Source: Diospyros lotus (taxonomy: Eukaryota > Streptophyta > Magnoliopsida > Ericales > Ebenaceae). Taken from it: a stretch of DNA of 64,000 bases. The notes below the pieces were generated by a model. It was given only the letters and a program-made list of their open reading frames with translations. It had not been told where the DNA came from and made no database searches. Positions 1 to 11,147 of this stretch are shown piece after piece. The translations under genes and the position numbers were made by a program. Position 1 is the stretch's first letter, and the number at the start of each line of letters is the position of its first letter. Location: positions 30,039,307 through 30,103,306 of the forward strand of contig NC_068343.1 of assembly GCF_014633365.1 (NCBI RefSeq), in the 5' to 3' direction.

Positions 1-362
1 TTTTTGGTGCAAAAATTAAGATTGTGAATGAAAATCAAGATTTTTGAGATACGTTCGAGTAGAGTGGTTCTACCATAATATTTGGTTTTGATTATACCTA
101 AACTTGTTTTGATTACATGCAAAGGATTTTGTTGCATATGAACGATTTAACATGTGATGGTTATTTTCATGTGGAAGGTTCGTCCCAAAATATTTTATGC
201 ATGTGCATTAAATTTTGTGCGATAAATTATATACATGAAATGTTGTTTTATATGATGCATCGAATCATAGTATATGACATTGGCATGTTTTTATGTTGTT
301 CATGTGGGATGTCAATATGGGATGTTATCCTGATAGTGTAGTCGTAATTTCTCAAGGGCATT
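1..362 (+). repeat. Fragment of a gypsy-type LTR (3' part of family D)
   Basis: Positions about 60-210 match about 63,590-63,720 at the other end of the window: both share a stretch with the words aacatgtgatggtt and a following ttttatgcat/ttatatgcat segment. In the right-hand copy this lies about 1.7 kb inside an LTR that begins TGTAATACCCGAG, so this is probably the later part of a related LTR. The 74-residue open frame at 117-341 has no recognisable domain and is taken as chance. The left boundary is outside the window. Confidence 0.5.
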
Positions 363-990
363 TGTAATACCCGAGATTTTTCAAAGGACTTAAGTATAAT
401 TTATCTTGGGCGGTAGGTGAAATTTTTAAAAAATTTGGTGTTATTGTGTAATTTTTCATCGTTATGAGTGATCGAATTGATTATAGAGAATACCCCAAAA
501 CATAATTATCTCGGGAATAAGGTATATCATTGATGAGTGTCTCGAGAAGTGATTTATGGCACTAAAAACAGTCAAAACGGAAAACGATTTCCAATACAAC
601 TACAATACAATCTGAAAAATCTAATAGTCATAAGTGACTTCTAAAAAGTCAACGGAATCATTAAAAAACTTTGATTTTATTAGTAGAACAATTCTGAAAT
701 GGTTTCAGAATGAAACAAAAGGATTCACAATTAAAACATATGTTCGGGCAGAAATATAATTTTTAATTCCAATTAAAAAGGATGAAAATAATATTTCTTC
801 AAAATTTATAGGTCAATTGTGAAGCATGAGACTTGGAGTTTCACATGGTAAATTAGACTTGAGATAATTTTATTCTCAAAATATTTTATGATCATGCACA
901 AATATTTAAAATAAAAATTACAAAAATTAATTGAATTTGGTAATGAAATATAAACGGATGAAATTATGCCAAGTCACTATTAAATTAGAA
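363..990 (+). repeat. LTR fragment starting TGTAATACCCGAG (family D)
   Basis: The sequence starts TGTAATACCCGAG, as at 61,835, and aligns by eye with the start of solo LTR D at 26,603 over roughly 500 bases. Shared landmarks are a taatttatctt stretch, a gatttatggcac/gatttatgacac stretch, and gaaacaaaaggattcac near 711 (compare 26,952). Similarity fades after about 850. No second LTR or coding region follows, so this is a fragment or an eroded solo LTR. TGT...ACA ends and this kind of start are typical of Ty3/gypsy LTRs in plants. Confidence 0.55.
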
Positions 991-2796
991 CTGGGGTAGG
1001 TGCCCAACAATTATGGGCTGCCCTGAAAATAATAATAATATATTTAAAAAGTTTTTTGTGCAATATTTAAAAAAGAAAATTACCGACCGTTTAATGAAAG
1101 CGACAAATGAACAAATTGGTATCAATTGTAGTTTGAAAAAATTATCTCTACTCATTTGTACAAAAATTTCACTGATGACTTTTCCTTATTTGACAATTAA
1201 AGATTTTTTTTTTTAAATATATGAGAAGACCCGAGTTCAAGACCTAAAAAATAATTCTTTTCGATTAAAGTTTTCTTTGCATAAATTTTTTTTTTTGTAC
1301 TTTTTAAAATATTCAAATCCTCTTTCTCTATATATATAAGGGACAGATACTTAAGTATACAAAGAAAAATGATTACTTTGAAAAAATTTATAGAGATTCT
1401 GACTTAAGCATTTCACTTCTATGCAAACTCTAATATTCAGACTGATTTTTGCTTTCAAGCATTTTACTTCTATGAGAATTTGACTTAAGTATTGGAGGGT
1501 TCGCGCAGTAATTCTTACTCGCACCCCTAACCGATTTTCTTTTCAGTAAGTCATCCATTGCCTAAAAGAGTTATCTATCTCCCGAGTGAGGTCATCCATC
1601 GCTCTACTCAGCCACACGAGAGTCATCCCTCTCTCAAGTGAGGTCATTCATCACTTAAATAAGTCATATGTGAGTCATCAATCGGCAATTTCCTATCTAT
1701 AAATTTATTATTGTAATCGTGCAACAACAATATATATATATGCATATTGATTGCGCGTAACATCATTATGAAATGTGTTGCGAACTAACTAGCATGAATG
1801 TTCACATTTATGTAATAATAACAAAATAGGATCAAAACTCGTGATAATAATAATGAATATATAGACAATGGTTGTGGTCACCGTTAAGACTTAGAAGAGT
1901 TATGGCGGACAACAGTGTTTAAGTGTTGTGACCCTATCTACACTACACTCATGAGAGAGGAACTTTATACTTCACGAATCTTCTGGTCTCTAAGGGCTAG
2001 GCTAATAGATGTTGTAGAGATAGGTGTATTGAACTATCCAAAACCTTATACAATGAATGGCCCAAATTTACTAACACTACAATTAGGAGGAGAAGAAAGA
2101 GGAAGATAGAGAAAAGGGAAGAGAAAATAAAGTAGATTATGATTTTCCATTGTTTGTTTGGATGAAGAGGAAAAAAAAAGGAGAGGAATGGAATTTGAAT
2201 GAAAAATAAAAGGAAAAAGCGACGTGAGACTCGTCCTTTTTTTTTTTTAACTTAAAAGTAATTGAGAAAACAATTAGCTTTTTCATGGAAAAACAAATTT
2301 ATCTCTACCTATTCCAATAAAACCAAACGTTTATAAGGGTAATATAGTAAAATATAAGTTATCTAATTTTTTTTCCTCTCTCTCTAATGATTGTGAAATT
2401 TAAAAAAAAAATAATTTTCAATTCATTTTCCATTCAATCTTATTTTCCATTCCTTTGGTAAAACTTTCCCGTCCAATCATGGTGTAAAAGTTTTAAAATA
2501 TATACATGTGGTGGAGTTCACATGTGGATCATACCATCTGTATCTCATTTGGTGTACCATAAAGTAGGAGTATTGTAAAATTGCTTCAACTTTACTGCTA
2601 AATTGTTGAATATCTAAGCAAATGATAGGGAAGAACACACGTAAGCTAAAGGAAATATTAAATATATATTTTGTCTCCTGTTTGTTATGAAACCAAGATA
2701 ATAGACCAGAAAAACATTGCTTATTAAATTATCATCGTAATCACAATATTGTAACCAAATTATTATTACTTTATATTGTTGTCTCTATAAATTTAT
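991..2796. other. AT-rich intergenic DNA, no gene seen
   Basis: This stretch holds homopolymer A/T runs, (TA)n at 1729-1741 and several short open frames without recognisable domains. Around 1545-1680 a loose tandem pattern of gtcatccatcgc/gagtgaggtcat words repeats about five times. Nothing else can be supported. Confidence 0.5.
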
Positions 2797-3171
2797 GGGT
2801 AAATTATATGAAACCCCCATGCACTTAGGGTCATGTGTAACTTATTCCCCTGTGTTTTTTATTGCATCAAAAAACTCCCTTACACTTTCAAAATGTTGCA
2901 ATCAACCATAATTTGTTGTTATTTTATATAATTTTATACAATAATCTACATACAAAATACATAATCCAACATATATAATTTCAATATATCAAAAAAATAC
3001 AAAATTTTGCATTAATCAACTAATAAATTGCATAAAATTATGTAAAAAAATAATAAATTATGACTGATTGCAACATTTTAAAAGTGCAAGGGAATTTTTT
3101 GATGCAATCAAAAACACAGGAGGTAAGTTATACATGACTCTAAGTGCAAGGAGATTTCATATAATTTACCC
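2797..3171. mobile_element. MITE with about 115-bp inverted repeats and 9-bp target duplication
   Basis: The element begins GGGTAAATTATATGAAA and ends with the inverted counterpart TTTCATATAATTTACCC. The inverted similarity runs about 115 bases inward with few mismatches (left arm to about 2915, right arm from about 3057). It is flanked by identical 9-bp direct repeats, TAAATTTAT, at 2788-2796 and 3172-3180. A 9-bp duplication and long terminal inverted repeats are the signature of Mutator-like MITEs. There is no coding capacity. Confidence 0.85.
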
Positions 3172-3532
3172 TAAATTTATTGAGTGTATACTTACGGATA
3201 TTTTTGTTAATAAACCTAAGCGGACAAATTCAAAAAGTGATCTCAGATCGAGACGCGTTTTTCAAGAAGAAACTGTGGGTGAATGGCCAAAGAAACATTA
3301 CTAATAGCAAAAGGGTAAATAGGCATAGTTTGAGGGGCAAATTGGTCCAAGGCAAATATGGATTAATTCATTGGAGAGAAGTTACAGTGGGACTAGAAAG
3401 GCAGGCATATAAGTTAATTATTTCCTCCCCTTTAGGTTAGTTAATTACATGCATATTACGTATTTAATTAATGATATCCATACATGGTCTATGGAATGTA
3501 ATTAGAAATTGCTCGGAATAATATAATGGCTT

Positions 3533-3640
3533 GCATGTAGGGGGCCCTAGGGGAGAAAATGCAAGCATGCAGGGGGAACTAGGGGAGAAAATGGCTTGCA
3601 TGCAGGGGGCCCTAGGGGAGAAAATGGCTTGCATGCATGT
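3533..3640. repeat. Tandem repeat, about 33-bp unit, three copies plus
   Basis: Units begin at GCATG 3533, 3565, 3598 and 3631, giving periods of 32, 33 and 33. Each unit reads approximately gcatgcaggggg, ccctaggggag, aaaatggctt in sequence. The start of each unit contains the palindrome GCATGC (GCATGT in the first). It is a non-coding minisatellite. Confidence 0.8.
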
Positions 3641-5437
3641 GCAACACAATGGCATTATTCTTTCTGATTCACTTCAATAATGTGATTACGATGATATTTT
3701 TACAATAATGTGAAAGTCTGCCAAATTTACTTCAGTGCCACTTTTCATGACATATTGTCAGCTAAGTCATGACACATAAATTAGGCGTTGGATAGGACCC
3801 CTCACCAACCCCATCACTCTGGTTTTTTATTGCTGCTCTGTTTGATGTTAATAGGTGGGAAGCAAATTTTCTTACCGCTTTTTCTTGAAAAACCAAAAAG
3901 TCTTGAACCCTTGTCTGCATCGATTAAGATAAGAAATGTCTGACATGAACGTATCAAAGCCCATGCATAGAACCCCCGCTGAACACGCTCTTTGAACACC
4001 CCCCCCCCCTCCCCCCATCCCCACATACATACATGTATCCATATATATATAATTTTATATTTTTTAAATATTACTTTAACAGAATTTATATTTTTTTTTA
4101 TATTTTTTTACCTATATTTATTAGATAAAAATATAACCAAATCGATCAAATTATTAAGAGAAATATGACGTGATTTAATTTTTTTTTTTTTTGAGGGGAG
4201 GGAATAAGGGGTTTAATTAGAGAGGAATTTTAAGTTTATTAATGGCTTAATGACGTCAATATTAGGTAACATAAATGGTTTGATATTTTTAATTTTTTTA
4301 ACTTTTTAATCTGTTTGATTTGAGTATCTATTTGATTGAGTTAGTTCAATTTAAAAAAAAAAAATTAGTCTGTTCAATTTGAGTAATTTGATAGATTCGG
4401 TTACATTTTTATCTAATTAACACAGTTAAAAAAGACATAAAATATATATAAATTTTGTTATGATTAAAAAAATAAATAAATTATTATTTATGATTATAAT
4501 TGTAATCATTAAAGTAACTATAACTTTAACTAAACAAATCAGAATTAACAATTTATTTAGATAATAATTTATATTTGATACTTTAATTTCTATTTTTTAA
4601 ATCAAACTTCAATTATTTATTATTTTAATTAAATTATTTTAAAACTAAATGAATAACCCTTAATTACAAGCTCTAAAATATAAAATATTAGCAAATTAGT
4701 TGATAATTTTGGTTATTTTTTTAAGATTTTATTTAATTTTTTAATTATGTGCAGTCAATTTGATTTTTAAGGACTTAATTAAAAACAAAAATATGAGTAG
4801 GACTTATTTTAAAAAATACAAAAAAAAAAAAATCAGTAGTCAATTTAAGTATTATTATTATTATTTGGTATTAAAAAAAATTAAAACTTAAATCTTAAAA
4901 ATAGAGATTTATAATAATACCAACTAAACTAGAATTATCGTTTTGTTTTCTTTTATTAACTATTATTATAAGATGGAATTAACAGTAATAGATTAAAAAA
5001 TAAAAATAAAATCTTAGATAAATTCAGCCTACTATGTCAACAAGTAGTGAATTAAGCCTATCACAAAATAACACATTTGATTAATTTTGGTAAGTAAAAT
5101 TTGTGATAATAATTAATATAGTTATGTGTAATTTTGTGATAAACTTATTCCAGTATACTAAGATTATCTAAAAAAAATATTAAAAATATGTTTCTTTCTA
5201 TAAAGAGATGGAAAAGATTTTGTGAAGGACAATATTTTTTTTTCTCTAATTTAAAATTTTTTAATTTATTATTTATATTTAAAAGTAAGTAAAATTTTAA
5301 ATTTTTTATTTATTTTTAATTTAGAGATGATAGAACTTATGTTTATATTTTATTAAATAATTATTTTTTATATTAAAATTATATTTAAGATAGAAAAAAA
5401 TAAATTAAAAATCAAACTTGAAGGTAGAGGAAGCTAA
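3641..5437. other. AT-rich intergenic DNA, no gene seen
   Basis: This is very AT-rich with many A/T homopolymers. A C-rich run occurs at about 4000-4019 (11 C, one T, then 6 C). The minus-strand open frame at 3814-4026 runs through that homopolymer and has no domain. No promoter or gene for the downstream ribosome-inactivating frame could be identified. Confidence 0.5.
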
Positions 5438-6151
5438 GAAAATATTAATGGTGGGATCTTCTCCCACCTCCAGCGTAAGAAAGAATTAAGATTTCAACGT
5501 TTGCATGGGAATATTTCTGTACTTCATCCTGAAGAGAAAATGCCTACTAAATATTTCGATGTCATATTAAAAGTCAACGAGAGTATTTCCACTTCTGGAC
5601 AGGTTACGTTAAGGATTCAGCAAGATAACCTCTACTTGGTCGGCTTCAAAAATGCCAGTGATCATTGGTTAGAATTTGGCAATAGTTCATCAAATAAGCT
5701 AATTACTGGATCCACCTTTCTGGGTTACAACGGTAGCTACATCAGTTTGCAAGGAAATGCAGCCAATAGACAGAACATATCTCTTGGTAAGAAGAAACTC
5801 AAACAAGCTGTGAAGGACCTTGCTACCTCCACTGATACTCGAAGAAGGGCTGAGGGATTGACCATTGTGATTCAGATGATATCTGAATCAATGAGATTTA
5901 GAAATATCTCTACATTTCTATCCAATATATCCAATGAGTCAGGGCTTTGTCCTCCTACACACGTGCTAGAACAAGAGAACTCATGGGCACATATTTCTGA
6001 AGAATTGTTACATAGCGACGCATGTTATAATCATAAATTCAAACCTCCAGATCGCCAAACAGGAATTACCAGTCGAAGTGAGGCGATTAAAGCAATTGGC
6101 ATGATCAAATATTTCAATTTTTCAGGGTGCAAATGTGGAAGCAAAAAATGA
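5438..6151 (+). CDS. Ribosome-inactivating protein (rRNA N-glycosylase, single-chain), 5' incomplete
   Basis: The family (ricin A-chain fold, Pfam RIP) removes one adenine from the sarcin-ricin loop of large-subunit rRNA. The frame is open from 5438 to the TGA at 6151. Counting codons from 5501, the active-site positions are all present: Tyr45 in NLYLVGF, Tyr80 in GSYISL, Glu129 and Arg132 in IQMISESMRF, and Trp162 in ENSW. No lectin B chain follows, so it is type-1-like. The first ATG is at 5540, leaving 203 residues, short of the usual 250 or so. The N-terminal helix region and any signal peptide are missing upstream of 5438. A pyrimidine-rich acceptor ending in AG at 5472-5473 could begin an exon at 5474, but genes of this family usually lack introns, so a 5'-truncated pseudogene is equally likely. 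Six N-x-S/T sequons are visible, a common trait of secreted members. Codons are otherwise undisturbed. Confidence 0.8.
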   Translation, partial: ENINGGIFSHLQRKKELRFQRLHGNISVLHPEEKMPTKYFDVILKVNESISTSGQVTLRIQQDNLYLVGFKNASDHWLEFGNSSSNKLITGSTFLGYNGSYISLQGNAANRQNISLGKKKLKQAVKDLATSTDTRRRAEGLTIVIQMISESMRFRNISTFLSNISNESGLCPPTHVLEQENSWAHISEELLHSDACYNHKFKPPDRQTGITSRSEAIKAIGMIKYFNFSGCKCGSKK

Positions 6152-6342
6152 AGGAGAGTACCCTCAACCATATACCCAACGTTGGAGGTAGCATAACATA
6201 ACATGAATAAGGTAGGTCTATAAATAACTAAATAAATAATTTCATGTTATTAATTAATATGCTTTGGTGGTGACTTTGTAGTTTATTTTGTGTTTAAGTT
6301 TACCTCTTATTGAGGTCGGTGCTTGATCTAGTTAGTGTGAAA

Positions 6343-6466
6343 GTTTGTAATTTTTTTTATGTTTATGTATGAATAAAGTAGTTTCTAATGCTTTTTTATG
6401 TTTATATATGAATAAAGAAGTTTGTAATATTTTTCTTCGTTAATTTATATATGAATAAAAAAATTT
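6343..6466 (+). repeat. Triplicated segment with AATAAA signals downstream of the RIP frame
   Basis: Three near copies of a 40-47-base unit, tttatgtttatrtatgaataaa followed by aagtttgtaat-like sequence, lie at about 6343-6390, 6391-6430 and 6431-6466. Each carries AATAAA (near 6371, 6410 and 6454), the plant polyadenylation-type signal. Their position 200-300 bases after the stop at 6151 suggests the 3' end of the RIP transcription unit, by inference only. Confidence 0.5.
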
Positions 6467-6900
6467 AGGTTGCGTTCTCTTTACTTTTTAATTTTTAATT
6501 TTCTATTTTGATAGTCTGTTTTTAAAAAATAAAAAAGGCGTTTTCTTTGTTATTTTGAAAACTATTTCTCAAAACAAAAAATTAGAAAACACGTTCTTTT
6601 TGAAATTTTGAAAATATTTTTTAATGATATTTTATTCAATAAATTTGATTATTCAGTAAATTATAAATATTTAATGTTAATATATTATTAAGAATATATA
6701 TACATTTTAAAGTTAATGAATTTTATAATATTTTTTCTATTACAATAATAAAATATGAATAAATAAATAAATAAACGTGTTTTGAGGTTATAGTTTGTTT
6801 TGATTGAATACAATCAAAACAACTTTTTGTTGTTTTGAGTTTTTTTTATAATTTTTTTTTCAAAAATACATTTTTAAAAACAGTAAAGAGAACGCAACCT
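6467..6900. mobile_element. MITE with perfect 19-bp terminal inverted repeats
   Basis: The left end AGGTTGCGTTCTCTTTACT (6467-6485) is the exact reverse complement of 6882-6900. Further in, the arms show weaker complementarity, such as acgttctttt-type words against tgttttgaga-type words. No coding frame is present. No clean target duplication could be chosen; TTA and TAA flank the inner GGTTGCG core, so the superfamily (hAT or PIF/Harbinger-like) is not settled. Confidence 0.75.
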
Positions 6901-7990
6901 AAGTTTTGCTTAATTTCTAGCATTTGATCTTCACTTTCGGTGGAGTCTTTGATTAAATTCCTCTTTGATTTATTTTTTTTTTCCAAAATGTCAAGGAAAA
7001 ACCAATCCACCTAAATGCTTAAACTGTAGATGAGGTCCCATGAAATATTTAATGTTAATCATTTTTATTATTCTCCAAGCTAACAACAAAATATACTATT
7101 TGATCCCTCTATTAGTCAAAAAAAAACTTGTAACTCGCAAGCCCATTTGGACAAAACACATCCCACTAACTCTATAACTAACTCTATATGCTAAAACTCT
7201 TAATTTAATTAAAAATTAGAACAATGAAGTTGGAACTCACTATCATTTAGTCATAAAGGTTATGATACCATTTATAACAATCCAACCTAAAGACACTATT
7301 GGTCTGTTTAGCGTCATAGCCCCAAAACTGCTTAAGACCTTCTTAAAAGATAAGCTTGCATCCTTGAGCTTATAAATCTTTATCATACTCCCTCGTAACC
7401 AATATGGGATTTGGTTGTAACAATCTTCTCTTATTAAACTGGCGACATCCTAATTATTATAAATATAGGCTTAAACTTTTGTCTCGAGTAGTATATATAA
7501 TATACTAGTAAGGGTAACCTTTCCTTTAGTATACATATTGGTCACCAATACCATTTCAGAGAACTAAGAGAACTAATCTGCCTAAAATGTTTAAGTTATT
7601 AGGTGAGTCCACATGAACTAATTTTAACCACATCTTTAAAAAAAAAAAGTTGCCTATCCTTAATTAACATATGTGGCTAACTATGTGAAAGAAGACAAGA
7701 ACGTAATTATAATATGATGTATTGACATTTTTCATTTATTTCTTTTCAATTATATAATAAAATATTAATATAATATAAAGTTAAATGTACTTGAGATGTA
7801 TGAACTTTTGTGACTATTTTTTTTTTTTATGCATTAACTTTAAGTTTTGTTATTTGAGTGTGGCATTTTTATATATTAAAAAATATTTTACACATCATAC
7901 TTATTGCCCCTAATTATTTATATTTCATTACAATAATATGAAAAGAAAATGTGTTTACATGCCTTAAATATTTTATTTTGGTAGTACTCT
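6901..7990. other. Intergenic DNA, no gene seen
   Basis: No coding frame of note is present. 7260-7440 has higher complexity and resembles common plant repeat DNA (a segment reading caatatgggatttggttgtaac with a mirrored aacaatcc-type start), but I cannot assign it to a family. Several A/T runs occur. Confidence 0.4.
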
Positions 7991-8639
7991 TGTTATATGT
8001 ATTTCATGTATCACTCTACACGGGCCGGACTCGGTTCGATGGACCGACCCAATCACCTGAAGCCAAGAAGGCCCATACGACCTCGCCAAAGAAAGTCCAG
8101 CCACCACCGAAGTTCGAATCCCGTAAAGCAAGCACCTTGCGAGCTCCTGATAAAACCCCTAGCGAGCTCTCGACGATCGACTAACGGGCTCGCTATAAAA
8201 CCCTCAGTAACCATTAGCTCGCATAAGTGGTAAAGCTGCTGAGAAGTTAAAGGTAGGGACTATTCACTTTACCTGCAACAGCTCATACCCCTCGTAATGA
8301 GGATCCCACTCCCGATTTTGTGTAGACGATAAGGGCTGTTTGTCCCCCATTATACAATCATTGTATTTCTATATGTTATCTAAATTGTAAAAGCCCCTTA
8401 GTATAAAGAAGAATCGTAGATATCATGAGGGGCAGTGACAGGGAGAATAATTAGATACCGCCATTCTGAGAGAATAATCAAAGTGTGGTCGTGGAGTAGG
8501 CATCGTTCTGGTCGAACCACGTAAAAATTTTGGTGTTGACTCACGTTTAAAACTTTGGTTCCTTTCTTCTTCTTGGTATTTTGGATTTACTCACCGCGGC
8601 CCAAAACGAATCACAGTTGGCTGAAATTGAACGTCGACA
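7991..8639 (+). repeat. Element A 5' LTR
   Basis: It starts TGTTATATGTATTTC and ends GTCGACA just before a TTTTGGCGCTAGAGG motif, giving TGT...ACA ends. It matches 18,714-19,210 with scattered substitutions. After CCCTCAG at about 8207 it lacks about 29 bases present in the 3' copy near 18,930-18,975. The right boundary is inferred from the PBS-like site because the 3' copy is truncated. Confidence 0.8.
8193..8200 (+). promoter_or_regulatory. TATA-like box in element A 5' LTR
   Basis: CTATAAAA inside the LTR is conserved at 18,916-18,923 in the 3' copy, and lies about 440 bases before the LTR end. It is the only good TATA match in a GC-richer setting, so it is the likely RNA polymerase II start region of the element. 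Confidence 0.5.
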
Positions 8640-8660
8640 TTTTGGCGCTAGAGGAAGGGG
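8640..8660 (+). other. Primer-binding-site-like sequence of element A
   Basis: TTTTGGCGCTAGAGG directly follows the LTR's ACA end. Many plant gypsy elements begin their primer-binding site with TTTGGCGCC, so the first nine or ten bases fit. The remainder is too diverged to name the primer tRNA. Confidence 0.45.
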
Positions 8661-8774
8661 CCGCTCTGATCAATAGCCAAGGCAAGAGGGAGGAATACTC
8701 GAAGTTCCGGGGCAACGATCGACCCACCAGAAAACCCCCGCGATCGATCGCGAAATTTTCCATCAAATGGAGGG

Positions 8775-10442
8775 CCCGTTGCTTTGACAGCAGATGTCCC
8801 TTTACCACCGCCTACCGAAGGCGCCACCAGCATACCACCACGGTTCCCTGTTCAACCCACGAACCCAATCGCTGGCGCAGGGGCAATCCAGGACTGGCAG
8901 CAACGCTAGGAGGCGTTAGAGAATACAGTAATGCAGCTCGCTAACGCGGTCAGGATTTTGGCCCAAGCTCAAGCACAAGCTGCCCACGATCCACCGGCGT
9001 CGCCTCGTAGGGTCCGCCAACCACGGGAAGAGAGATCTCCACCTGTAGAAGAGGATATCGGGGATAATTATCCATTCCCAAATCACCACTCCTCGGTCCG
9101 AGAAAGAAGTAGGCGGTCGCAGGCCCAGCAATCAGCATGCCCGGACTCGATCGTGGAGGAGCTATATTAAAGGGTACGACAGTTGGAAGAACGATAAGGA
9201 GTCCGCAGCTAGAATAATGGCCATGGGGACATGACACCATTCACCAGGGAGATTGAGCTTGAACCCCTCCCCCGGAGATTTAAGGTCCCAAGCATGCCGC
9301 AATACAATGGGGACAGTGACCCCTATGATTACCTGAATACGTACAATGTGCAAATGGATCTACAGACAACCAGCTCGCTGGCTAAATGTCTCGCCTTCCC
9401 GACAATCTTGGGTGACATCTCCCGAGCTTGGTTCAGGAGTCTTCCGCCTCGCAACATCAACAGCTGGGAGGAATGCCAACAGAGGTTCCTTAACCAATAC
9501 AGGGCTCCAAGGAGGCTGCTCGCGCCACTTTGTCACCTCGCCATAGTATTCCAAAAAGAAAACGATCCCCTGAGGGATTACATTGCCAGATTCAGACGCG
9601 AGGTAAGCAACGTCGAGGATCCCTCTGATGAAAGTATCCTGACGGTGATCTCCGCCAGCCTTTGAAAAGACGGGAAGCTCTATGAGAGCATTTACAGAAC
9701 CCCGGTTAAAGACCTGGGGGAATTCTATGAACGAGCTTCTAAGGAGATTCGATAGGAAGACGCCTTCGGGTCAAAGAAACCCATCGGGTTGAGAGAAGAA
9801 GCTGGGGGCTCCAACCAGAATAAGAGAAGGCATAATGGAGACGCCGAAAAGGAAGCTCGAGGGGAGCACTCAAACAGTGAAGTTTTCAAGCGAACTCACA
9901 AGGCGGATGGAGATGAGCGACCTCGTAGATCGTAGCACTTTGGCAGCTACTGTGCCTTGTCTGACCCCCAAGAAAGGATCTTCACCATGGAAAGGAACAA
10001 AGAGGAGTTCGGGAAGCCCAACCCGTTGAGAACTCCCAACAAATTCTGAAACAAGGAAAAAATTTTCGCATACCACAACGAGGTGGGTCACAACACCTTT
10101 GAATGTTGGGCCCTAAGGGACGCCATTGAAGATCTGATAAGAAGAGGTCACTTGAAAGATTACGTGGTGCGACCGACCAATCAACCAAGCCAGCCACCGG
10201 CACAGCAGTCACCCCCCTCCGATGATGAGCGCTTACCGACTATGCGAACTATCTACACGATTCATGGTGGACCTCACCTTGCGGGATCCTCCCACAAATC
10301 CCGCGAGAAGTACGTACGTGAAACTAACCATGTCTTGTTGGCGAGGTTGGACGAACAGTCAGTTCCCGTGAAGCGATCTAGGGGTAACCCAACTCCGGAG
10401 AACATGATTTTCTCGGAAGAAGAGGTTACAGATGTCCATTGA
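8775..10442 (+). pseudogene. Element A gag (capsid/nucleocapsid)
   Basis: The clearest part is 9231-9665, a retrotransposon gag domain with the typical PQYNGDSDPYDYLNTYNVQM start and a WFRSLPP...INSWEE core. Upstream, about 8930-9170 is an Ala/Gln-rich head region. Downstream, 10,083-10,190 carries the GHNTFECWALRDAIEDLIRRG segment that precedes protease in Tat elements. Stops interrupt it at 9168 (TAA), near 9195-9215 (TAA, TAG), 9662 (TGA), 9752 (TAG) and 9931 (TAG), with at least one frame change between 9660 and 10,083. Most stops differ by one transition from CAA, CAG or CGA. The protein would form virus-like particles in the cytoplasm. Confidence 0.85.
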
Positions 10443-11100
10443 CTGCACAACGATGCGCTCATTATACGAGCCCAGATCGGCAACTCCGAAGTGCTAAGGA
10501 TAATGGTGGACATGGGCAGCTCGGTAAATGTAATGTACAGGGCGTGCTTCGGCCAGATGGGTTTGGGACCAGAACAGTTAAGCTCGTCCCCTAAGCCACT
10601 CTATGGATTCACGGGGGACGTAGTGATTCCTGTCGGTCAGATCAGCCTTCCCTTTACCATTGGTAATGCAAATCGCCAGGCTACTACTTTGACGGAGTTC
10701 CTAATTATAGACTGCCCCTCAGCATACAACGTCGTGCTCGGAAGACCGGCAATGAACTACCTGGATCTAGTCACTTCAACCAGGTCGCTTACAGTGAAAT
10801 TCCCGACCCCCAATGGAGTAGGATATGTATGAGGCGAACAGCACCTCGCAAGACGTTGTTATGAAGACGCCCTGAAAATGGGAGCAAAAGGAAAGAAAGT
10901 GAATATCATCGCAAAAGATGGCCCCCGACTGACCAGTTAATGGGAGGCTAATCACGACCTAGATCCCCGCGAGGTCGATTGCGACAGATCCGCCGATCCT
11001 GTGGAAGAGCTCGAAGATATCTCAGTCAGCAAGGTAGATAAGGAAATGTGCCTCAAGCTAGGAAAAAATCTAGCCCCCTAGGTAAAATCCCAACTTGCCA
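10443..11100 (+). pseudogene. Element A aspartic protease region
   Basis: The frame 10,491-10,832 carries VDMGSSVNVMY, the aspartic protease active site with Met at the usual Thr of D-T/S-G, followed by YNVVLGRPAMNYL, the conserved ILGR-type flap/helix. It would process gag-pol. Stops flank it at 10,440 (TGA), 10,830 (TGA), 10,938 (TAA) and 11,081 (TAG). Sequence after 10,830 still reads as the protease-RT linker. Confidence 0.85.
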
Positions 11101-11147
11101 ATTTTCTTAAAGCTAACCTCGATGTTTTCGCATGGAAACACGAGGAT

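Noticed and set aside
8555..9240. Overlapping frames on both strands at the start of element A
   Set aside because: Shadow frames of the degraded gag leader; the gag register itself continues through 8931-9170.
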